Of a DNA stretch of 5,679 nt, positions 1 through 4,317 are shown in pieces. Numbering within the stretch: the first letter of the stretch is position 1; every line of letters begins with the position of its first letter. The notes below the pieces were generated by a model. It ran no database searches and was not told where the DNA came from. It was given only the letters and a program-made list of their open reading frames with translations. The translations under genes were made by a program, and so were the position numbers. Origin of the DNA: Candidatus Cloacimonadota bacterium (GTDB taxonomy: Bacteria > Cloacimonadota > Cloacimonadia > Cloacimonadales > Cloacimonadaceae); assembly GCA_023230245.1 (NCBI GenBank), contig JALNXT010000108.1:1-5679 (forward strand), read 5' to 3'.

Positions 1-798
1 TTACGCGCCGAATCTCTTGGTCAGGATGATATGGCAATAGCACTTTACAAAGCAATAATTAGCGATGAGCTGGAGGAAGAAAAGAGCTATCTGAATGGCT
101 GCTTAGACGGGATATTCCGCATTGGGATTAGTCAAGCCAGCCAAGATGCGTTGCTTAAGCCCTACATAGAGGATAAAATAGTTCAATACACCGCAGTTGA
201 TAGTTCCTTCAGCAAGTTACTCTCCAGCTATCTAATTAAAACGTGTGTGGTAAACAAGGATTTTCAGGATGCCATTGATCTGATTCAGGCAAAAATAGAT
301 AATCCTGACAGTGCGGTTGATTCGCTGCGGGCAGTAATGGATCTAGAGATTGTGCTGCAATTCGTAGATATGGATGATTCCAAGCGACCTGCTGTTACTA
401 AGTATCAGCAGTATGTGTACCCCAATCTGCAAGTATTCAACACCAAACATGAAGAGCATTGGGAGCAGCTTTACGCATTATTGGATAAGCAACCTGGAAC
501 AGAAGAAATCCCTATCCCTTCTGTTCCATTAATTACCACAAACTATCCCAATCCTTTCAATCCCAGTACTACCATCGCCTTCAGCATTCCCACCACTTGC
601 AATACCAAGCTGAGTGTGTATAATATAAAAGGGCAGAAGGTGAAGGAGCTAATAAACAATGAGCTTGCCTCTGGCTATCATAAAATAATCTGGGATGGCA
701 GAGACAAGAACAACAAAGGCGTAAGCTCTGGGATATACTTCTTCCGTTTGGAATCCGGTGGCAAGGTGTCCGTTCGCAAAGCCATGCTGATGAAATAG
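1..798 (+). CDS. Secreted protein with C-terminal type IX-like sorting domain, 5'-truncated
   Basis: The reading frame is open from the first base of the window, giving 265 visible residues, so the true start lies upstream. The ATG at 31 is unlikely to be the start: it lies inside what looks like an amphipathic helix (residues about 3-20, AESLGQDDMAIALYKAII) and no signal peptide follows it. Visible residues about 1-160 are helical and resemble degenerate TPR or alpha-solenoid repeats, for example the KDFQDAIDLI segment. A short proline-rich linker follows (EEIPIPSVPL). From residue 181 comes a C-terminal domain of about 85 residues: NYPNPFNPSTT, then LSVYNIKGQKVKEL, WDGRDKNNKGVSSGIYFFRL, ending in RKAMLMK. 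This is the FlgD-like beta-sandwich sorting domain common on proteins of Cloacimonadota, Chlorobiota and related phyla, taken to direct passage through a type IX-type system to the cell surface. The role of the N-terminal part is unknown. No intrinsic terminator follows the TAG stop. Confidence 0.88.
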   Translation, partial: LRAESLGQDDMAIALYKAIISDELEEEKSYLNGCLDGIFRIGISQASQDALLKPYIEDKIVQYTAVDSSFSKLLSSYLIKTCVVNKDFQDAIDLIQAKIDNPDSAVDSLRAVMDLEIVLQFVDMDDSKRPAVTKYQQYVYPNLQVFNTKHEEHWEQLYALLDKQPGTEEIPIPSVPLITTNYPNPFNPSTTIAFSIPTTCNTKLSVYNIKGQKVKELINNELASGYHKIIWDGRDKNNKGVSSGIYFFRLESGGKVSVRKAMLMK

Positions 799-870
799 GA
801 TATGTAAACTAAAGGATTGATAAACAAGAGTAAAAGAGCCAAAAAGTTAAAAGAGAGAACTCACCTTAGA

Positions 871-905
871 GTGGGACGCCTGTACTGGAGCATCAGGCGT
901 CCCGC
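871..905. repeat. REP-like palindrome (10-bp perfect stem)
   Basis: GGGACGCCTG (873-882) and CAGGCGTCCC (894-903) are exact reverse complements around an 11-base loop. A T-G wobble (872/904) and a G-C pair (871/905) extend the stem to 12 pairs in + strand RNA. Neither strand has a T-run after the stem, so it does not fit an intrinsic terminator. GC-rich stems like this between genes are typical of dispersed REP-type palindromes; whether it is repeated elsewhere in the genome cannot be seen here. Confidence 0.7.
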
Positions 906-1082
906 ATGTTATCGCTGGCAAGATGCCTACTGCCCAAGTATCGCAGCTTTCATTCACTTTTCCGTGTTGGCTCTGATTTTGGTTCTTGTTCATTTTTCGG
1001 GTGCTGCGTGTTTTCTTCTGGACAGATTCTCCCCCCGCTAAAAAGATTGATTATAAGAAATATTAGTCTCTTCCAACAATAT

Positions 1083-1087
1083 GGAGG
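1083..1087 (+). promoter_or_regulatory. Ribosome binding site that fixes the phosphofructokinase start
   Basis: GGAGG lies five bases before the ATG at 1093. An in-frame ATG at 1081 overlaps this Shine-Dalgarno sequence and has no good one of its own, so the ATG at 1093 (MKLEGKVVIA) is preferred. The glutamate dehydrogenase gene has the same arrangement, ATGGAGG followed by the start a few bases later. Confidence 0.8.
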
Positions 1088-1092
1088 TTCAA

Positions 1093-2313
1093 ATGAAACT
1101 GGAAGGAAAAGTAGTAATAGCACAAGGTGGCGGACCCACCGCGGTAATCAATCAATCATTGGTTGGTGCTGCTTTGGAAGCCCGAAAATTCAGCCAGGTG
1201 ACCAGAGTATATGGCGCATTATATGGCGTTCAGGGTATCGTGAATGAAGACTTTGTGGATCTAACTCAGGAAACCACCCACAATCTGGAACAAGTTGCCG
1301 ACACCCCTTCATCGGCGCTTTTATCCACCCGCGATAAGCCCGACGAAAAGTATTGCAAGGAAATCTTCAAGGTTTTGAAGGCTCATGATGTGCGCTATTT
1401 CTTCTATATCGGGGGCAATGATTCTGCCGATACAGTGAGGATCGTAAATGAACAAGCCGACCAGGCAGATTACGAATTCCGCGCCATCCACATCCCCAAA
1501 ACTATCGATAATGATCTGGTGTTAAGTGATCATACCCCCGGTTTTGGCTCTGCGGCACGCTTTGTAGCATCGGCTTTTACAGGGGTAAATCTGGATAATC
1601 GCGCTCTTCCCGGTGTGTATATCGGGGTGGTGATGGGACGCCATGCCGGGTTCCTAACCGCTGCGTCTGCTTTGGCACAAAAGTATCCCGATGATGGACC
1701 ACACTTGATTTATATGCCGGAGCGTCCCTTCCATAGAGATAACTTTTTGAAAGATGTACAGCGTGTTTACAAGCAATATGGAAAATGCGTGGTGGCAGTG
1801 TCTGAGGGAATTGTAGATGAAAAGGGAGTCCCCATTATCAGCAAACTATCCCAAAACATCGAGAAGGACGCACACGGCAATGTGCAGCTATCTGGCACAG
1901 GCATGCTTGGCGATCTCCTTTGCGATTTGATCCGCACCAAACTGAAGATTAAACGTGTACGCAGCGATACTTTTGGTTATCTGCAACGCTCTTTTATGGG
2001 CTGTGTGTCCGATGTTGACCAGCGTGAAGCCAGAGAAGTGGGCGAACGCGCTGCTCATTACGCAATTTGGTACAATATGGATGGCTCTATCTCTATCCAA
2101 AGATCGGGCTATTACTCGGTGAATTACCAGCTTGAAAAACTAAGCGATATCGCAGGCAAGACCAAACACATGCCCGATGAATATATAAACGCCACTGGCA
2201 ATGGCATCACCGACGACTTCCGTTTTTATTTACGCCCTTTGCTCGGCTCAGGTTTTCCTGTAGCCCACAGACTACGTGCCCCTGTAGTGGCTAAGCTATT
2301 GGATGAAAAGTAG
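1093..2313 (+). CDS. 6-phosphofructokinase, probably PPi-dependent
   Basis: This 406-residue enzyme of the phosphofructokinase family phosphorylates fructose 6-phosphate at C1 in the cytoplasm (glycolysis, and gluconeogenesis if PPi is used, since that reaction is reversible). Motifs in order: GGGPTAVIN (12-20) at the N-terminal phosphate-binding loop; IGGNDSADT (106-114), the phosphoryl-donor loop; PKTIDNDL (135-142) with the presumed catalytic base Asp139; MGRHAGF (181-187) and MPERPF (208-213) for sugar-phosphate binding; FGYLQRS (294-300). Two positions point to PPi use: Asp110 where ATP-dependent enzymes have Gly (GGDGS), and Lys136 where they have Gly (GTIDND). Its length exceeds the roughly 320 residues of the E. 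coli ATP enzyme and fits the 400-residue PPi-type groups. Asn109 stands where the usual donor-loop Asp is found, an oddity noted separately. The start at 1093 is set by GGAGG. The gene stands alone between two long gaps. Family assignment is very secure; the phosphoryl donor is inferred from motifs. Confidence 0.93.
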   Translation: MKLEGKVVIAQGGGPTAVINQSLVGAALEARKFSQVTRVYGALYGVQGIVNEDFVDLTQETTHNLEQVADTPSSALLSTRDKPDEKYCKEIFKVLKAHDVRYFFYIGGNDSADTVRIVNEQADQADYEFRAIHIPKTIDNDLVLSDHTPGFGSAARFVASAFTGVNLDNRALPGVYIGVVMGRHAGFLTAASALAQKYPDDGPHLIYMPERPFHRDNFLKDVQRVYKQYGKCVVAVSEGIVDEKGVPIISKLSQNIEKDAHGNVQLSGTGMLGDLLCDLIRTKLKIKRVRSDTFGYLQRSFMGCVSDVDQREAREVGERAAHYAIWYNMDGSISIQRSGYYSVNYQLEKLSDIAGKTKHMPDEYINATGNGITDDFRFYLRPLLGSGFPVAHRLRAPVVAKLLDEK

Positions 2314-2320
2314 GCTTAGA

Positions 2321-2339
2321 TTTTGACTTATAAGGCGGC
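2321..2339 (+). repeat. Partial copy: left arm of the palindromic element
   Basis: TTTTGACTTATAAGGCGGC is repeated exactly 25 bases downstream (2346-2364) as the left arm of the first complete element. No matching right arm follows before the next copy begins, so this is a truncated unit or a local duplication of the left arm. It starts seven bases after the phosphofructokinase stop codon. Confidence 0.8.
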
Positions 2340-2345
2340 TTAATT

Positions 2346-2421
2346 TTTTGACTTATAAGGCGGCGACGATATCTTCGTAAAAGACACGGTAAGTTCCAGT
2401 TCGCCGCTTTATGAGTTAAAA
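2346..2421 (+). repeat. Palindromic element, complete copy 1
   Basis: A 21-base left arm (2346-2366, TTTTGACTTATAAGGCGGCG plus A) faces a 21-base right arm (2401-2421, TCGCCGCTTTATGAGTTAAA plus A) across a 34-base loop. The arms differ from perfect complementarity at three positions, and each of the three is a G-U pair in + strand RNA, so the transcript could form an uninterrupted 21-bp stem. No U-run follows the stem as a classical terminator would require. The element might act in 3'-end processing or mRNA stability of the phosphofructokinase transcript, but that is inference. Confidence 0.8.
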
Positions 2422-2434
2422 TCCTACTATCTCA

Positions 2435-2511
2435 TTTTGACTTATCAAGCGGCGACTCAAGCTTCAAAATAAACCACGTCTACGAATAATTCGCCGCTTT
2501 ATGAGTTAAAA
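2435..2511 (+). repeat. Palindromic element, complete copy 2
   Basis: This is a second copy about 90 bases after the first. The left arm (2435-2455) differs from that of copy 1 at two positions (TATCAAGC against TATAAGGC), while the right arm (2491-2511) is identical; the identity covers 23 bases, 2490-2512 against 2400-2422. The stem has two G-U pairs and one C-U mismatch in + strand RNA. The 35-base loop is diverged from that of copy 1 but keeps traces of it (CTTC followed by an A-rich stretch and CACG), which indicates duplication of the whole unit rather than chance arms. A13-base spacer (2422-2434) separates the copies. Confidence 0.8.
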
Positions 2512-2537
2512 TTCCAACCTGCTTTACTCGCCAGTCG

Positions 2538-2547
2538 TTTTAACTCA
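2538..2547 (-). repeat. Arm-end fragment of the palindromic element
   Basis: TTTTAACTCA is the exact reverse complement of the outer ten bases of the right arm of copy 2 (TGAGTTAAAA, 2502-2511). It may be the remains of another copy, or a competing partner for that arm. At ten bases and AT-rich it could be coincidence. Confidence 0.4.
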
Positions 2548-2637
2548 CAATTACGCTGTGTGATAGCGGGAAGGCTTTGTTACATACATCTCGCATCGTA
2601 ATGGTAAGTCAAGCCGGCATCTTCCTTGCTTGCATTG

Positions 2638-2683
2638 CCCTATCATTGCCCTTATCATGGACAATGAGTGGGCAATGATAGGG
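2638..2683. repeat. Perfect 14-bp inverted repeat (hairpin)
   Basis: CCCTATCATTGCCC (2638-2651) and GGGCAATGATAGGG (2670-2683) are perfect reverse complements with an 18-base loop. It is unrelated in sequence to the 2321-2547 elements. The left side also contains a short direct repeat: CATTGCCCTATC (2633-2644) followed by CATTGCCCTTATC (2644-2656), giving an alternative 8-bp pairing register. No T-tract follows on either strand, so it is not a classical intrinsic terminator. It could be a dispersed repeat, a protein-binding operator or a structured leader, since it lies about 155 bases before the glutamate dehydrogenase start. Confidence 0.75.
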
Positions 2684-2752
2684 AAATGCCTCCAAGTAAC
2701 TGCTAATCACTTGCATGATTTTGGCATTGTTTGGTAAATCCCAATAAAAAGC

Positions 2753-2806
2753 TCCCACTTATATCTTTCTTCACTTGACACAAAAATGCCATTTATTAAA
2801 GTGGGA
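2753..2806 (+). promoter_or_regulatory. Possible leader hairpin before glutamate dehydrogenase
   Basis: TCCCACTT (2753-2760) and AAGTGGGA (2799-2806) are exact reverse complements, with a 38-base AT-rich intervening segment. The 3' arm ends about 20 bases before the GGAGG of the next gene. It could be an operator, with both half-sites flanking a promoter, or a leader stem. Eight base pairs over a long loop is weak evidence. Confidence 0.3.
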
Positions 2807-2827
2807 AAAAATAACAAAATACTACAT

Positions 2828-2832
2828 GGAGG
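2828..2832 (+). promoter_or_regulatory. Ribosome binding site of glutamate dehydrogenase
   Basis: GGAGG lies six bases before the ATG at 2839, in the context ATGGAGGAACCAAATG. It supports the chosen start, which gives an N-terminus of family-typical length. Confidence 0.85.
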
Positions 2833-2838
2833 AACCAA

Positions 2839-4176
2839 ATGACCATTCATGAATTCATGGCAAAGGTCGCTGCCAAGAACCCGGGTGAGCCGGAATTCTT
2901 GCAAGCCGTTAAAGAAGTTGTCGAAACTGTATGGGATGTTTACGAAAGTAATCCCCGCTTTGTGAAGGCAAATATCCTCGATCGTATCGTCGAACCCGAA
3001 AGAACCATTATCTTCCGCGTCCCGTGGATGGATGATAAGGGTGAAGTGCATGTTAATCGCGGTTACCGCGTCCAATTTAACAGCGCCATAGGCCCCTACA
3101 AAGGTGGCTTACGCTTTCACCCCAGTGTGAACCTATCCATCTTGAAGTTCTTAGGATTTGAACAAATCTTTAAAAACAGCCTTACAACTCTGCCCATGGG
3201 CGGAGGAAAGGGCGGTTCAGATTTTGACGCCAAAGGTAAATCAGACGCAGAAATTATGCGTTTTTGCCAATCCTTCATGTCTGAACTATTCCGTCACATT
3301 GGCCCCAATACAGACGTCCCTGCCGGTGATATCGGCGTTGGCGCTCGTGAAATCGGCTTTATGTATGGAATGTATAAAAAGCTTAAAAACGAGTTTACCG
3401 GCGTTTTAACTGGTAAAGGCATTAATTGGGGTGGAAGCCTCATCCGTCCGGAAGCAACCGGCTTTGGTATCATTTACTTTACCGAAGAAATGCTGAAAAG
3501 CCACGGCACTAACTTTAAAGGCAAAAGAGTGGCTCTCTCTGGCTTCGGTAACGTAGCTTGGGGCGCAGCTCAGAAAGTGAATGAATTGGGTGGCAAATTG
3601 GTCACTATCTCTGGTCCTGATGGATATATTTTGGATGAAGACGGCATAAGCGGTGAAAAGATTGATTATATGTTGGAACTCCGTTCTTCCAATAATGACC
3701 GTGTTAGCGATTACGCCGACGTTTACCCCAATGCCAAGTTCTTCCCTGGCAAACGCCCTTGGGAAGTGAAAGTGGACGTGGCAATTCCTTGCGCCACCCA
3801 AAATGAACTTGATGTTAACGATGCAAAAGCTATTGTCGCCAATGGAGCCATGTGCGTAACTGAAGGTGCTAATATGCCTTGCACACCCGAAGCCGTGGAA
3901 GTATTCCAAAAAGCAAAGATTCTCTTTGCCCCCGGCAAAGCTGCTAACGCAGGCGGCGTCGCAACCAGCGGCTTGGAAATGACCCAGAACTCCATGCGCC
4001 TAGGCTGGAACAAAGAAGAAGTGGATGCCAAACTTCATGAAATCATGCGCAACATTCACACTGCCTGTTATACCAATGGCAAGCAAGCCGATGGCTATGT
4101 AAACTACGTTAAGGGAGCCAATATTGCCGGTTTCTTGAAAGTAGCCAACGCCATGTGCGATATGGGTGTCGTGTAA
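2839..4176 (+). CDS. gdhA: Glutamate dehydrogenase, NAD(P)-dependent, hexameric type
   Basis: This 445-residue cytoplasmic enzyme interconverts glutamate with 2-oxoglutarate and ammonium using NAD(P)(H), joining amino-acid metabolism to central carbon. It is full length for the roughly 450-residue hexameric family and closely resembles the Clostridium symbiosum enzyme as I recall that sequence. Visible sites: PYKGGLRFHPSVNLS (86-100) with substrate-binding Lys88; Lys112; PMGGGKGGSDFD (119-130) with catalytic Lys124; DVPAGDIGVGAREIG (159-173) with catalytic Asp164; the Rossmann nucleotide-binding loop GFGNVAWGAA (235-244); ISGPDGYI (257-264) at the end of the second Rossmann strand; and the C-terminal GLEMTQNSMRLGW segment. 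The SGPDGY motif matches the NAD-using C. symbiosum enzyme, but motif alone does not settle NAD against NADP. It has its own ribosome binding site and is closed by a terminator, so it is probably transcribed alone. In an amino-acid fermenter it may run in the catabolic direction; that direction is inferred. Confidence 0.97.
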   Translation: MTIHEFMAKVAAKNPGEPEFLQAVKEVVETVWDVYESNPRFVKANILDRIVEPERTIIFRVPWMDDKGEVHVNRGYRVQFNSAIGPYKGGLRFHPSVNLSILKFLGFEQIFKNSLTTLPMGGGKGGSDFDAKGKSDAEIMRFCQSFMSELFRHIGPNTDVPAGDIGVGAREIGFMYGMYKKLKNEFTGVLTGKGINWGGSLIRPEATGFGIIYFTEEMLKSHGTNFKGKRVALSGFGNVAWGAAQKVNELGGKLVTISGPDGYILDEDGISGEKIDYMLELRSSNNDRVSDYADVYPNAKFFPGKRPWEVKVDVAIPCATQNELDVNDAKAIVANGAMCVTEGANMPCTPEAVEVFQKAKILFAPGKAANAGGVATSGLEMTQNSMRLGWNKEEVDAKLHEIMRNIHTACYTNGKQADGYVNYVKGANIAGFLKVANAMCDMGVV

Positions 4177-4199
4177 ATACCTAAAAACATACATTCAAT

Positions 4200-4231
4200 A
4201 TACCTGCTCCAACCCTGGGGCAGGTATTTTT
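4200..4231 (+). terminator. Intrinsic terminator of glutamate dehydrogenase
   Basis: ATACCTGCTCC (4200-4210) pairs with GGGGCAGGTAT (4217-4227) through 11 base pairs including one G-U, around the loop AACCCT, and a run of T (4227-4231) then CTTGT follows. It begins 24 bases after the stop codon. Confidence 0.93.
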
Positions 4232-4252
4232 CTTGTATCTCAGAAACTATTC

Positions 4253-4281
4253 TTGCACATGGACTATAAATTGCTTAGTAT
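4253..4281 (+). promoter_or_regulatory. Candidate promoter of the Omp28-like gene
   Basis: TTGCAC (4253-4258) and TAGTAT (4276-4281) are separated by 17 bases, the ideal sigma-70 spacing, but match the consensus at only 3 and 4 of 6 positions. The following AT-rich stretch (TATAGATAAT, 4281-4290) offers alternative -10 boxes without a good -35. A promoter is expected here because the preceding terminator separates this gene from glutamate dehydrogenase. Confidence 0.35.
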
Positions 4282-4317
4282 ATAGATAATGAATATTAAC
4301 GACATAAGGAAAGAGCT

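Larger units (their letters stand above)
799..1092. other. Intergenic gap without a credible gene
   Basis: This 294-bp gap separates the secreted-protein gene from phosphofructokinase. It holds a strong palindrome (871-905), a pyrimidine-rich stretch (about 945-1020) and a run of six C near 1031. A TTG-initiated 74-codon frame at 817-1041 crosses the palindrome but has poor start context (AAAGG only one base before the TTG) and I do not accept it as a gene. AT-rich sequence just upstream of the next gene (TTATAAGAAATATT, 1051-1064) may hold a promoter -10 region, but I find no convincing -35 partner at 16-18 bp. No T-tract terminator for the upstream gene is visible. Confidence 0.6.
2314..2838. 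other. Long repeat-rich intergenic region
   Basis: This 525-bp gap between phosphofructokinase and glutamate dehydrogenase contains no believable gene on either strand. It carries tandem palindromic elements (2321-2547), a second unrelated hairpin (2638-2683) and a short inverted repeat close to the glutamate dehydrogenase start (2753-2806). Between these, 2548-2637 shows only a weak TCACA/TGTGA pair near 2545-2563. A TTGACA at 2775-2780 matches a sigma-70 -35 box exactly, but the AT-rich TTTATTAAA that follows is only about 11-13 bases away and no -10 lies at normal spacing, so the promoter of the next gene is not resolved. Confidence 0.7.

Noticed and set aside
817..1041. A 74-codon TTG-initiated frame that includes a hydrophobic stretch
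   Set aside because: The start has no properly spaced ribosome binding site, the frame runs straight through the 871-905 palindrome, and the composition (many Arg, Trp, Cys) looks like translated non-coding repeat.
2346..2421. Intrinsic terminator for phosphofructokinase
   Set aside because: The stem is long with a 34-base loop and is followed by AAAATCC rather than a U-run; termination here remains possible but is not shown by the sequence.
2346..2511. Integron attC-like sites
   Set aside because: The outer ends (TTTTGAC ... GTTAAAA) loosely recall attC boxes, but the stems are continuous without extrahelical bases, the terminal base pattern does not fit GTTRRRY, and there is no cassette between the units.
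2321..2511. A short CRISPR array
   Set aside because: The repeated arms alternate in orientation and the intervening loops are themselves related to one another, unlike direct repeats with unique spacers.
2601..2678. A 25-codon frame (MVSQAGIFLACIALS...) with a hydrophobic, leader-like peptide
   Set aside because: There is no Shine-Dalgarno sequence before it and its end lies inside the 2638-2683 hairpin, so the open frame is probably accidental.
2775..2798. Sigma-70 promoter of glutamate dehydrogenase from a perfect TTGACA
   Set aside because: The only AT-rich -10 candidates lie about 11-13 bases downstream, too close, and the sequence at 17-base spacing (AAAGTG) does not match a -10 box.
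3406..4194. Several antisense open frames of 64-167 codons opposite glutamate dehydrogenase
   Set aside because: They are shadows of a strongly conserved gene on the + strand, lack ribosome binding sites and show no recognisable protein family.
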